Shown here: piece by piece, positions 1 to 15,000 of the stretch | How positions within the stretch are numbered: the stretch's first letter is position 1 | Layout of the letters: each line of letters begins with the position of its first letter | Assembly (NCBI GenBank): GCA_034687125.1 | Contig: JAQGBZ010000085.1 | Span: forward strand, 1 to 64,000 | DNA length: 64,000 nucleotides | Direction: 5' to 3' | From: Neelides folsomi | Lineage: Eukaryota; Arthropoda; Collembola; Neelipleona; Neelidae | Notes under the pieces: model-generated | Seen by the model: the letters and a program-made list of their open reading frames with translations, nothing else | The model's database searches: none | Told to the model about the DNA's origin: nothing | Program-made: the position numbers and the translations under genes

Positions 1-3000
1 TTCAAGACAATCCATCGAACGATCTTTGAGAAATCACATTTTGACATGACTTCTTTTGTTAGTTGGACAGGGGCTTATACGTAAATTTTCCTCACTTCTC
101 ACTCATCTTTTTGTTATTTTTCATCGATTTAAATATTTATATAAATTTTAGGGTACGGAAGACAAGCGAATCAAAATGAGTAGCGCATTGAAGCATAGCT
201 CGGATGGAAGACTGACTACCTTAGGATTAGACAATCACGTCCATTCGACGGTCGAGTACACTATGGTCACCGAGAATGTTCATAAGTTGAGTAAGCGCTC
301 CGACCACGACCAAAACCTCCCTTCGGTCCGACTTGCCGAAGGACCATCGCCCCTCATGGGAAGAGTACAAATTTATCATAGGGGACACTGGAGATCTGTT
401 TGTTCAAATTCAAGGAAGTAAGACCATTTAACTTAAAATTTCAATACTTATTATAAAGCAATAATTAATACTTTGCCAATGAAGGCGTATCTGTTTTTCT
501 TTAACTATTAGTTTCTTAAAAACATGAATTAATTAACCGTTTAAAAATTAAATATGACTTTTACAAAGTTTTAAATTTATCATTTTTAGTTGGACGATAA
601 CAGACATGAAAGTTGTATGTCGTGAGCTTGGTTTCACCGGAGGTGAATATTGGACTTGGGTTGATCATTTAAATGACACGAAGCAGATTCTCCTTGAGAA
701 GCCTTTGTGCCAAGGACTCGAAACGTCTCTGAAAGATTGCTCCAACTGGTCCGGGCGGCAGCTCGGAGGAGGCGTCTGCGGTAAGCAGATTTAATTTCTC
801 CAAATGAGGCATTGAGTAATTAATGAATTATAATTCAGACCACCACCCGAACGTGGGACTCCGGTGTGACTCCTATCATGCATTTCCGTCCCGAGTGGAG
901 CACAACTGGCGAGGAATCTCCTTCCTCAATGCTCGCTACCGTGACACGTTCGTGAACAACAACACGCTCCGGGCAAAAGAGTCAATGAGCTTCCTTGAGT
1001 ATGTGGACGTCGACTACGCTGGAGTGGGTGCAGGATATAATACGACAGCAGCCGTTGAAGCCATCGGTGTTCCTCCGAATATTTTATCTTTGAAAGTGGA
1101 GCATTCAGCTTTTCACGGAATCAACTTCACCAACCCTTCGCCCTTCTCGAGGATTAAGAACTCGACACTGAGGATGAACGGAGGTTAAACTCAAATTCTT
1201 TTTACCATTAAGCAATGACGTATAAATATATGTATTTATATATGAAGAAGAGAGGAGTAATGGAATCACGTAGTAATGGGGGAACAAAGGGAAATACAGC
1301 TGCTCCTCATAATTTCGCAGTGAAACAAGGCCGTAAATCCCCATCGCATACATAAAAAGAAATGTTATTGTTATTGTACGAAGGGAAAAGACGGGGAGAA
1401 ATAATTTCTCCAGATTAAATGGGAACGGTTCCTTTATCCCATTTTTATTTCTCGAGCGTCTGTTGGTGATGGGGGTAGGGGGTTTATTTATGACCGCTCA
1501 CTCCTTTGCGAAAGTGGTGGAATTAATGGAGGAGATTCTTGCAGGGTTCGGGATCTACATCAACAGTTCCTCGAGAGGATTCCAAGTGGACAATTGCCGG
1601 GTGGAGGAAAATGCCGCTGATGGAATTCGCTTTTCTTACCATGACGCGTACCCTGACCCCAAATTGGATGGAATGGAAATATTCGATTTGTGCACTGTCC
1701 CTATAACGCTCGACCAAGTTTACCCGGTTCGGCTCTCCGCTGACCAATCCGTCAAATCTCTGGTCAACAAGACGTGCAGAAAGGTTCATCCTCCTTTTAA
1801 AATTTTTATTACTATAAAATCTCCCGATGCTCAATCCCATCTAGAAATAAATGGGATTTTAGAATAGAGGAAATGCATTAGATGAAAGCTAGAGGTTAAG
1901 GATCCCTCAAATGTAAGGAAGACATCACCTGTGGGATTCCTCTGGTATTTTTATTCCCATTAAATATTGGTTTTTCTATCGGCAGAGATTTGCGGTTCGG
2001 CCTGGGTTCGTCCTTACACTTCACTTCCCCTACTTGATGAGCCAATTTCATGGCGGCGGAGAAGTCCGAGTGTATGATGGCTCCGACTCCCGCGGGAATC
2101 TCCTCACTCACTTCAAAGTTAAAAACGAGACATGGCCACAGTCCGTGACCTCGTTAAGAGAAAACATTTACATCGAATTCGAGGCCAAGGCCCAGTATAA
2201 ACTTCTCCTTGTCATGGACATTGTGGCTGGGAGGGGGAAAGACTACGAACTGCTCATAAAGAACTCGCGAATCTCTGGGAACAACGGACGAGGGGTTGCG
2301 GTTGAGAACATCAAGAGTCAGTTCCTCATCCAAACCTCCCATGTGAAGGAAAACACGCACATTGCTGGGATCCATGTTTTGGGCGGAGTTGGACACGTGA
2401 ATGTGTCCAGGAGCGAGATCATGTCAAATGTGGGTGATGGTTTGAATGTCACGTATGGGGGCGGCTCTCGGAACATCTCAAGAAGTGTTTTGAGTGGGAA
2501 CTCAGGGCGGGGGATTGCCGTGTGGGTGAATGAATCTTCCGTGGCTCTTCCGGCGGAACAAGAGACTGTCGTGGAGTACAATGAAATTTCACGTAACCTC
2601 CACGTGGGGGTCTTTGTTGGCAATTTCTGCACTTCTGGAGTGGTGAATGTGAGTGGGAACGTGGTGAAGGAAAGTAAGAAGGCCGGGATACAAATCTGGT
2701 CATGTTGGGAAAATGTGAAAACTAATAACTTTGGCCATCTCCTCAAACTCATCATCGGCCACAATCATTTTGTTGCAAATGAAGATTTCGCCATTCTTCT
2801 TCATCCGCTCGTCAATGCAGACGCCGTGATTGAACACAACTACTTTACACGACAGGCCAAAGGGTGTCTTGTAATCAAAGGAGTAGATGTGAAGGAATTG
2901 GAAGTTCTCCCATTGAGGGTCGAAGTTTCAAATAATGTTTTCGAGCGGAATTCTGGGATATTTGTGGCTTCGTTGGGATTGAGCCATTTTTCAGTAAAAC

Positions 3001-6000
3001 AACGGCTTCTCTTTACGGAAAACTTTGTACGCTATAATTCAATTCATGAGCCTTTATCAAGTCATTTAAATCCAAGGAGTCGTGTTTCAGCACCCATCGT
3101 AATTTCATCCTCCAATGTGGACGTGTTTAGAAACATTATTCAAAATCCTGACTCGGAATATGAGATTGGATCTCAGATGGAAGATCAAAGTTTTGAGCTC
3201 AACTGCACTTACAATTGGCTCGGGGCGAAAGAAGAGAAAGAGATTTACTATAGGGTTTTCGACAGGAAAGATCGGTTCAATTTGGCCAAAATCCTTTTCA
3301 TCCCTTTCCTCCTTTCACCTACTGACCCGAATACCGACATAGCGATGACAATGTCACTTTACGTTCCTACATTCGACGATCCGCAAAGGATCATTGGAGG
3401 GGAAATTACCGGAAGAGAATCCCTCATTTCGGGAGAATACAGAGTTGTACGAGATATCAGCATTCGTCCAGGTGGACGCCTTCAGATCCCCTTTGGAGTG
3501 ACGTTGAAATTCATGCCGTCAGTGGGGATCATGGTCGGGGGACAGTTCCACGCCGAGGGATTTGCCCATGCTGATGGCTCAAACGTCAAATTTTCTCTTT
3601 TTGACACTGGACGATTAAACGCAACGGATGTTCCCGTGAGACTAGTTGGAGGAAGGACACGGAAAGAAGGGAGACTTCAGGTGCGAAATTCATGATTCAC
3701 GAAACATTCACGAAATTGGGACCCTTTTTATGATTCAACTCTTATACAGGTAATTGATTTTATATCTAGGTGCGGGTTGGCAACAGTTGGGGTTCCGTGT
3801 GCAACTACGATTTTGATGTCCAAGATGCTTCTGTCGCGTGCCGACAAATGGGCCTCGTTCTTAACCCTCATGACTGGCTATTAGAAAGATTTGAAATTCC
3901 ACAAGCAAGCCCATCGGAGCAAATTAACTTGAGGTTTGATCCCAAATGTCTTAATTTGAATCTAATCATATGCAAATCCTAATTGGATTTTAATATTGAC
4001 CTAATTATAGTAATGTGAAATGCTCGGAATGGGACTATGATATAACAAAATGTGAGGCGGAGACTAATGAAGATATCGAAGGTTCATGTAGCCATGATAG
4101 CGTCGTTGGGATAAGATGCTATGACTCATCTTGGGCAGGAATTAGAATGGCTATGACTGCGGAGAAAAGCGTCCTAAAGTTTGTTGTTATTGAAAAAGCG
4201 GGACTTCTTGATCCACATACAAATGAACATAAACCAGGTTAGTTTTTTCTGAAAATTTTATTCTTGAAATCAAAAAGTATAAAATAGTAAAAAAATAACA
4301 TTTTTTTAAAACTTGAGTACCTAACCTAAAAATTTTTAACTGCTAACATTAAGTATTAAAAATATAAACGCTTGAATTGAAAAAATTCGAATGCATGATC
4401 ACGATGCACATATTTTATATTATCACATTATCCTATTTAACGAATGTATCTGAATTAGATTAATACATTTAAACATTCGATGCAAGATTTTTAAACGGCT
4501 AAATGGTAATCCTAGTTTTACTAATGACATTTTTATATTTTTTACACAGCCATTCAAATGGACTTTAGTCATCATGTTTTGAGCGATATTCGGGTTTCTG
4601 ATAACACTGGCGATGGACTTGGAATCATTTACTCCGATTTGTACTTTCCTGATACGATTAACATCATTGAGCGATCGGAATTCAGCAGGAATCTTGGAAA
4701 TGGAGTGCTTCTTCGACAACTCGGTCTTACGATGAAAGGTTGGTTCAACAATTATTCATTCATTGAATTGCAAACGTAAATTATAATAATTAACCAAACA
4801 TAAATATAATGATATAAAAATAAAAAATATCGGTCGATTATGAAAACATGTAGGGAAAGGGCAATATTCTTCACGAGTAACATTTTTTTCCTACAAAATT
4901 AATTTTAGAAAATATAAATATATTATTCAATCTACATCTTCATCAATTAAAATGCCCCCAACTTGCAGATATTTTTTAGCTTTTAAGGATTGAAGAAAGA
5001 TTCCGAGTACGGATACTTATATATATATATATATAAGATAGCATCAGGTACATGTACCCTTTATGACTACATGTGCCTTCATAAAGGGTACATATGAGTA
5101 TATTGGGGTATATGTACCCTTGCAAGGGTACAAACCTAAACAAACTATTTTGTGTTAGGGTTGGTTTGGTTAAGGGGTACACATAAATATGTGCATACCA
5201 CCTTGTACCCCAAAATTTACCCTTGTCAAGGGAACATATGCCCCAATATACCGATATGCACCCTTTATGAAAGCACATGTACCCATAAATGGATACACGC
5301 ACCTGATGTTTCCACCTTCCCACATTGCGATGTGATCCATTTCAGGGTATAACTGGGTACATGTACCCTGATGTACGCCAACCCCTGGTCCATTATCGAT
5401 ACCGTGACCTGTTCAAAGCATAATAGGCGTTAATAAACTTTATGATAACAAAGGTATTTAGGTTGCACAATACAATAGACATTTTTGTAGTCTAATCTTA
5501 AAGTTTGCTAATTCTAGCGTAAATGGATAGCATAGAAGCTTGAAATAAATATTTAAAATGTCCCCGCCTTCATGCAATTGATAGATTTTAATTTACGTTC
5601 TGAAACCATTACAGTGTACAATTAGAGTGGGAATCAAAAATATCTTATGACATGCGGATGGTTATATCGATAGGATGTTATATGGACAGATATTAAGGTT
5701 CCGCAATGATGAAATGATGATTCAAAATCAATGGATTGAATCTTGGCCAACTGACTATAAGGTTAACCCGCATCCAAATGATGTGGATGTGGGTATATTG
5801 ATATGGATTGGCGATTGGAAGTCAATATTGATATGGATCGTGTAAGGCGTATGGATACCGATCTGATGTCAACCCACATTTAGAATTATGGATCAATTGG
5901 ATTGACTAAATAATAAAATTAAAAAAATCATTATTAAAAATCCATTATTTAATTTATTTAAAATTGCCCATGATATGGATTGGACACAGATTGGATGACT

Positions 6001-9000
6001 AGAAATCAATCGCTACGGAACCATACCCATTATGCACAGAGCCCAATTAAGCGTAAACTATATGCAATATAAGCATTAAATTGAAATTATTAAGTAATGC
6101 TTACGTACCTGTATCGAACGATGTGAATTCTTGCAATGAAGAAACAACTCCACAATTTGATCGGGAGCGGAGCTATGAATTGTTAGTTGTTTCGCCTGGA
6201 AAGGATGTTGAAGAACTGAATTGTTAAGTAAAAATTGGATGGCCCTTATATACTCCTCAGCCTTTAATCCTTACATGATTGGTACAAACGGTCAAATGTT
6301 AAAATAGAAAAGGGTAAAGAAGGATTAGTTAAGCAGCAATACTCCTCCCCGCCATATGTATCGACACAATTCATTCGGCTTTTTTACCTTTCTTTTCCTT
6401 GGCTCGGCCAAACTTCCTCTCATTTTCTCATCATCTCAAATGAAAGAAAGGTAGGCCGAGCCAAGGAAAAGGCAAGGTAAAGCCGAATGAATTGTGTCAA
6501 TACATATGGCGGGGAGGAGTAAATCTCGAGAAAAGATAAGCAAAAAATCCGAAGGTACATACACTGTTTCATATGTTAGGGCGAGGGACATATATACCAA
6601 ATATTGGTGTTATAATATAATAAACATTTATTAATCATTTATCAATGCAAATATTTCCCCTCTTGTCTTTGTAGATTGTATGATGGAGCATAATAAGGGA
6701 GCCGGAATTCTCCACGATCCTGCCATCCTCCGATCCCATCAGAGAGAAATGACAGGATGGATCAGCATGGGGCGAAAGGACAACTTTGCGTATTTGCCTC
6801 TGTCCTCCAAGGATTTGTGGTTGGATGAGAATTCTCTCAAGTACATCATCACGAGAGGGGAGGAGAACGTAAACGAAGTCTACAATATCATTTGCCAAGA
6901 TCAAAATTTCGTCGTCTCCATGCAGCTCCTCAACCCCATTCACAATGAGAGCTCCGAGGAAATTTTCATTTACGATCGCCAGGATGTTCCAGCTAAGACC
7001 GGGACGGATTATTACCCTGACCTTGTCATTTGGTCCTTGAGACGGGACCAAGTTTCCTTCCCCACTACGAGCAGCTCCTACGGGGTCACTTTATGGTTAA
7101 AATCGGGGCCGAAACCGAAAGGAAATGTCATATTGCTCGTTCGAGCAATTAGAGCTCCATTCAACCGGTTTTCATATTCACGGAACCTCGAAGGTCCTCT
7201 TCCACGTCTGAAGATTTTCGACTCTAAAATCCGATACAATGGGAGAGGAATTGCTGCCATTCATTATAATCGGTATGAGAATGAAGCTGGGGATTTGTAC
7301 TTGAGGAAGGCGAACGAATCCATTGAGATCCTCCGATCCGACTTATCGTTCAACGAGGGAGAAGCTTTTCATGTTTATACCCCATTTAGAGAAATCTACT
7401 CGTCGAATTTATCCGAAATCACATTTATGGTCAACTCTTCCACAATTTCGGATAATCGGAAAGTCGTTGTGCAGTACAGTAAAGACTTGAGGAGTTCGAA
7501 TAATATTTACCATTGGATATTCCGCGACAACATAATTGAGAGGAACAAAGAAGGAGGTTTTGTTGTGTCTTTGCCTTACGTGTGGCAGTACAATGAGAAC
7601 CACACGCATTCAATTCACTTCCAAAACATAACTTTCAAACACAATGAGAAGTTTGAGGCTCTTGTGAGCGGTCACTTTGCTCAAGTGAGCATCCTCGAAT
7701 CAACTTTTGAGAACAATAATTGCAAAACAGGAGTCTTGGCCATTGCAGGGATGGAAAAAGAAATGCTTATCTTCAGCAACAGATTCCTCTTCAACCAGGC
7801 CTCATTTGCTGTTCAATTTGACACTGACTCCCAATCGGAGATCCTTGGCCAAGTACAGGCATATTTTGTTCGAAATGTGGTGAAGAAGAATAGGATGAAC
7901 CCGCTTTTACTCCGAGGCTCTTATAGAATGGTGAATAATGAAACCTACCAACCTGTTAGCTATGCAATCGGACTCAAAGGCTTGCAAAAAGTGAACGTGA
8001 CCAACAACTTGTTCGGAGATAATCAATTGGACTATGAACTTCTAGCGGGAGTTAAAACTGCCAAGCTTGAAAATTATGTCAATGTTATTAAAAATTGGTG
8101 AGTGTTTTAAAAATTCATTATTAAAAATTTGAATATTAAAAAATAGACCAATTAAATGTATATAAAATGTAAATACATAATTAAATTCTAACCATTCTCA
8201 TCAGGTGGGGAACTTCTGATCCGAGAATTATAAAAGAGAGAATTTTTGACTTTGATGACTGGAATGGATTTGCCATTGCTTCATATCGTCCTTATCTCCT
8301 CCAAGACAATTTAGACTCCCCAATCTCAACAACTTTTGAACCAGACAACGAAATCACAATTGACAATTTGGCTGGCCGCCTTCATCGTCCTCTTACTCTC
8401 TATGACAGGAATCGTCCTTATGTGGTCAAGTCTGATCTCACCATTATGCCATCTGCAATGCTCACTATTGGTCCCGGAGTTGAAATTGAATTTTATCCAA
8501 GTGTTGGAATTTTAGCACTTGGTCCACTCATTGCTCAAGGTCTATCAGAAAGTCCAATCATAATGAGACCAATCACTTTACAAAAAATGGTAATAAAATA
8601 AATGTATTAAATGAAGAAAACAAGTAAAAGAACCTCTTACATCTAATACTATAAATGTTATCATTTATTTAATTTCATTATTTAAAATTAAAAAAATTGT
8701 TTGAATGAATTTAAAGGAACAGTTGGAAGGTCTGCAACGAATGAAACTCGAAGAGAGCGAAAAGTCGGTCCGCCTCTGTGCCGAAGATAAATGCGAACGG
8801 GGAATCAATGAAGGATTTCTTGAGTACTTTAATAAAACGACGCTTCAATGGATACCAATGTGCGATAACCGCTTTACCGAGCGGAATGTACAAGTTGTCT
8901 GTCGCCAACTTGGTTTCGATCACTTGAATGTCTTCTTTGACTACGGTCGGAGAGTTGAATACCACTATAATTCTATTAACCGGATTCGGAAGTGGCCGGA

Positions 9001-12000
9001 ACCATTTCAGTGCACAGGTGATTTATCAATCTAAATTGAAAAGATTTCATTAGGAGGGAAAGGTGAAAGGCTTGAGGGGAGAGTAATGAGGAACTATGTA
9101 TTGCAGGAAGTGAAGGATCGCTCGACGACTGTCCCGTGAGGATGAACGGGCAACTGTATGGCTATGACCATCCTTGCTATTGGGAAGATGAATTCATCTT
9201 CATCTCTTGCGGAAGACGAAACTTGAACAAGACATACGAGTACTGGGGCGGGATTCGGTAAGAGAATTTAAAAGAATATTGACGAGCTCAGTAATTGAAA
9301 TGATTCGTAATTGTCAGGTTTGCGATTCCGGACTTTGAACAACATCTTTTTGAACATCGGATGCATGACGCTGTGACGCACGGGCCGTCCCAAAAGGAAG
9401 AATCCATCCTTGAATGGGTTCAAATCGAAGGAGCAGGGATTCTTCACAATGAGAAAAGTCCTGCCATCCTCAGCATCATGCAGAGCCCCTTCATTAGATA
9501 CGTGAATATATCAAAGTCCGCCTCCCACGCCATTTCAATTATATCGGCTCCGAAAACAATGAGGATGACAAAGAACTTGTGAGTTATTAAAAGGAAACAT
9601 TAATGGTGAATGGAATTAATCTTTTCCTTTTTATTAGTATCGTGGACAGCATGGGGCTTGGGTTTAGTGGGGTTTCTTTGACGGGCGAAGCCCAACACTC
9701 GGATTCCTCTTCCTTCTTCCCACTTAAAAAGATTGAGCTCCCCTATGGGCTCTTTGGCATGGTTGACATCTGCGATACGAACAAAGAGATTGTAGTTGAA
9801 GAACGAGTTGTTCTTTATTACAAGTACGACAATTTTCCGGTTGACTGTGTCAAGATATTCAGTAGCGTATACAACTCCAAGAATCTCGGATTCAGGTAAT
9901 CAATTTACTTTTAAACTTTTACTATTTTAATAATACATGTGCATTGATATGAATATACTTTCACGGTTCTTTCTCCCAACTGTGCATCTCCCCATCCTTT
10001 TTATTCTTCACTTTTTTGACACATGCCAAAGGGGGAAGGATTTTATATCATTGCATGAGATCCTATCATTTGTATAGGGTTTCATGGAGTTTTATATAGA
10101 GTAGCAATTTTGAAACGTTATAGCTCGTCAGGTAATACTCTACATACTATGGGCCAGAGGCAAGTCCGGGCATAGCGAGGAATAAGAAAGAATAACTTTT
10201 TCTTATTCCAATTTGGAGTCAAGTGAATTTAAGCATAAGTGAGAATAAGCTATTCCAAGTACACTTGACTCCGAATTTGGGAATAAGCAAGAATAGCCGA
10301 TTTCGCAGCCAAGTTCAGTCATAAGGTGGAATAACTCAAAAAGTTATTCCCATTTCTTACTCCTGCTCCTGAGCGAGGATAAGCGGGAATGAGGCGATAT
10401 AAGTTCTTTTTCCATTTTCACCCAAGTCTCAATCAATCCCATTTTATGTGTTATTAATCACTTGAATTCAACTAATATTATAAATAATTGATAGTTAATT
10501 GTTAATTGATAGTCAATTGAATTAATAATATTTAATTTATCTTAATATTTAATTTAAAGTCCATCAAATATATTTTTTAAAATTTAATCCTGTATTGTGA
10601 AAACACTTCTGTGAAAACTCCAGTTTTGTAAAAAGTTCAGAATAATGGAATTCCAATTCATATTCGAACCAAGAAAACCAATCATTAAAAGACGAAGAAA
10701 AATATTAGAAGATTTGAGTGAAAATGAAATTGTGAATCATTGTGGCCTAAACAAATTTGATACAGAAAGATTAATTGATATTCTAGAACCTCAGTCAACA
10801 TCTAAAATAAATTCAACCATTACAACAGAAACAAAAAGGCAAATAAGTAAATTCAAATTTGAAAAGGAAATTATTAATATTAGTTTCAAAGCCATACAAT
10901 AAATATATTTTCCTATCGTAGATATTTTCCTATCTTATATGGGTGGAATATTATATTGCGCACATTCGACTGGTATAAGTGAGAATAAGCTATTCCCGAT
11001 TTCTGGGAATAGCGCTATTCCTAACTTGGCTCCGGATTTTATTCCAGGCATAGCGAGGAATAAAGTTGGCATAAGGAGGAATAACTATTCCTACTTATGT
11101 CAGCTTATTCCCAGATTCACTTGCTTCTGGCCCTATATGAATAATACGAAATAAATATTTAAGAATGATAAGCTCATATCATGAGCATGTACTTTGTCAG
11201 TGTCATTCATAATGATTTTCAATTGATATCTCAAGAAAGTGACATTTAATTAGAGATCATGATATTAAATTTTAAGGCTCCTCCAACTCAATCTATTCAA
11301 CTCGACTGGAAAGCCCTGGCCTCCAGATTACATCAAGCTGATTGACGGTGACATTTACAATGTGACAACCGAAGAAATTACGACGATCACAATGGAAGAC
11401 GATCCGAGTTCTATGAATAAATTCTACTCCACGAGTTGGCCTAGTTTGAGCGTTAAATTGCATGCGACTGGTGCAACAGAATATCATGGATTTGTAGCTG
11501 AAATTCTCACTTTGCCTATTTCACCTCATGGAGTCGGTATGTGATAATATTATTTATAGAGAGAAACCCTTTCATAATGAGATGTAAAACAATTTTAATA
11601 AATGGATAATTTGAATCTCTCTCATTAGATCGAAATGTTCAACATAATATCTCTTATTCCGTATTTCAAAACAATTCGCTCGGGGCTTTTTATTATGGTT
11701 CAGCCGGAGAAATTAGTCCTACCGTGACACTCGAACGAAACAGATTTGAAGACAACGGGAAACAATATTACGGAAATTTTTCTTCATGTGAAGGAACAAT
11801 AAGATTCGATGTTCAAAACATGCAAAATATATATTTTAAGGTAAATTACTCAAACTAATAAAATATTTTTAATCATACAAATATCATTAACAAATCATTA
11901 TGCTCTTTACATAAGTATAAGCTATGCACGTGTTTCTGCCTCTGGGCTTTACATATATGGGACTGGAATATTAGTAAGGGCCTATTTCAAATTTCGATTT

Positions 12001-15000
12001 ATTTTTTATGGTTTTCAGAGACATTTTAAAATTGACTAATTTAAAAGATATAATGGATATTAAGCCAAATAATGTGACACGATAGAAAAATCGCCTAGAA
12101 TAATAGAAGATTCTTGAAAATGTCTTACATTCTCTTCTAGTTCTTATAATTTCACTTTTTAGATAGATGAATGTCTTGAGTAACAATACTGGAGTTAATA
12201 AATGTAGCGTAAAGTCTATCAAATCGAATGTAGAAATAAGACTTATTTTTTTGCTAATTATTCTGGAATTTTTTTCAATCGGAGTCATACCGGTTTCTAT
12301 AATATAATTATCATTATAAACTTACAGTGTTTAAAATCCCATTTTAAATGACCCTGTTTGAAGTTGAAAAATCTGTTAAATCCCAAATATTTTTTGAGAA
12401 ATTTAACGGGAATTTTTACTTAGGAACGATGACTTAAAACTAAAACGCATACCTAAGGCTGTATAAAGACAATGGATAAATTATTCAGTTTTGATAGACC
12501 TAACTGGATGAAACTTGATAAAATATTATTTTATCCAAGCTGGATAAAACATTTTTTAATTTCAACAGAAACAGATGAATTTCACTTAATTTCATTGTTC
12601 ATTCCAAGTTTATTTTCCATTATATCATATCTCATACTTCATCCGATTCATCTTATTATTTATTTGGCTTAATATCCATTATATCATTTAAATAAGTCAA
12701 TTATAAAATTACAAAATATCTCTAGAAACCATAAAAAATAAATCGAAATTTGAAATAGGCCATTACTGATATTCCAGTCCCATATGTACTACATAGAAAA
12801 TGTTTAAATTTACTTTATTTTAACAATTTTAGAATAATATTGTAAGACGGAATCAAGGTGGTTTGCACATTATATCAGACTCGAGCGGATCCGCAACTTC
12901 ACTCAAAGGATTCGTTCATAACAACCTTTTTGAAAATAATTCAAATAAAGAAGTAATTCATGTTGAAGGAAAACGAAGTTCCCCGTTCCAAGAAATTGTT
13001 TTCTACAGGAACATTGTGACAAGGAACAATGCCAACTTTGCGGACCTCGTTACTTTAAGTCAAGTATGTTTTTTCCACGACTTTTAATTTGCCTAATGAT
13101 TTTTGAAGAATCAAAACTACAATTTGCCATCTTTTGAATACAGGTTGTGTCGAATCTAACAGAGAATTTCTTTCATGCCAATCGAGCTGAACACATAATG
13201 GAAGTTACAGGATTTGAGAAAGTTCGACTTCCAATATACCAGTCATGCACTCACAATTCATTCTTCATGTAAGTCTTACAATTGCACGAATAATTATTTC
13301 ATTCACTCATCCATATATATCCTAAAATCATTGCTAACATTAATTTGGAACTTATAGGAACGAAGCGATTGATCCTGAGGACAAAGCAACAATCATAGCT
13401 GGAAGCACAGGACAACAATATGTGGACAATATATTTTTCAATCCTGCTAATTCTTATGAACTCGCTACTGTCAACAAATCACGGTATGGGATATTTATTA
13501 ATTAAATAATTGGTTGCTGAAAATTTATATGACTAAATACTCAATTAACAACATTAATTTATTTAATAAGCATTAGGGTTAGCCTTTATAAATTTTTTAG
13601 AATTAATAATTACAGTTGAATGATCTAAAAGTAATTTATTAACTAATTAACTTTCTCCCTATGAATGCCGAATCTAATTGCATGCTTTCTCTTGTATAAA
13701 AATTTCTGGTCTCTTTCTACTCCTCATCAGTCCGAGAGCTATCAGGTACATTTTACCAGCTTGATCTCTGTAGTCATTTTAGTCTTTACATTTCAATGAG
13801 TAACCTACTTACATATTTTAAAAATGTAATTGAGTTAGTGAATAACTAAATTTATTTGTGATATAGTGGATTTAGCACCTATGAGGCTGCAAGTGCCGTA
13901 GACGCAAGACACAATTGGTGGGGTTATAAAGAAAACATTGCCGTGATGGGGAGAATTAAAGACGAAAACGACAACTTTGATCTTCTTCGAGTTCTCTTCA
14001 TGCCATTTAGAACTGACAACAAGACGCTTCTAAGCGGGAAATGTTTACCGGGCTACACGCTGGTCGCTGATACTTGTTACATGTATGTTGGAGGTTACAT
14101 GAACTTTACAGAAGCACGGGATTTCTGTAAAGCTGAAAACGCTTCCATGCCCTATGTTGAATCAAGCTACTACTCAATCGTTAATTTTTTGAGAACTCAA
14201 CAAGAAGAATTTGATTACTATGATCGAGTCTGGGTACAAGATGTTGATAGATTTGGGAAATGTACAGTGTTTGTAGCAAACACCGTGAGAGTGGAAGATT
14301 GCTCCTATCGACTTCCATTTATTTGTGAGACTGGTGAGTTCAAATTACTTTCTCTTCAATTTACCTGCATGATCTTACTATAATTAAAATCATTGTTTTT
14401 ATATATTTAGATCCGAAAGTTAATATTGATCCATTGGCTTGGACAAGTGATTCGATTACAATAGGAGCAATTGTCGCCACGTTTGTTGCCCTTGTTCTCA
14501 TTGCTTTCATTCTTGTGTTTTGGTACACGAAGTCGAAGCAACGACAAAGTGAGAGACTTGAGAGGAGAAATTCAATAAGAGCTTCAATTCGTTCTAGCCG
14601 TTCTTTCACTTCCATGGGAAGTCTTTCTGAGGCTGGCTATAGAAGAAGAATGGCTGAAATTGTCAGCTCGGTATAAAAATACAAAATAACCATTACAATT
14701 TTCAATATCAAATCAGTAAATAATTAAGTTTTATTAAGTATAAAATAATATATGTAATGATCAAAAACTAATGAGCGAAATTTTTTTATAGCAAAAATCA
14801 GTGAATCAAATTCCAACTGGAAGCAATTTGAATAATTACAATAAGATGAATGGGAGCTTTGATTCAATCGAGAAATCCGTGTCTCACTTTAACTCCCTCG
14901 ACACTCATTCATACGACCTTTACGAGACGAACACTGCCAACACGGGAGTTTCAACGACCACCTCCGAATTTGGTGATGGTTTCAGTAGCCATCCAATGGG

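Noticed and set aside
31-300. ATG at 176 as the start of bark
   Set aside because: An in-frame upstream exon (1-80) splices cleanly into 151, and the family has more N-terminal sequence, so this Met is internal.
1105-1353. Minus-strand 82-codon frame
   Set aside because: Spans a bark exon/intron boundary on the opposite strand; no supporting features.
4976-5352. Overlapping frames on both strands rich in Cys and Tyr
   Set aside because: They are translations of the TGTACCC inverted repeat; both strands look alike because the repeat is palindromic.
11971-12288. A 105-codon minus-strand frame
   Set aside because: It lies inside the inverted-repeat element, is AT-driven and shows no family signal.
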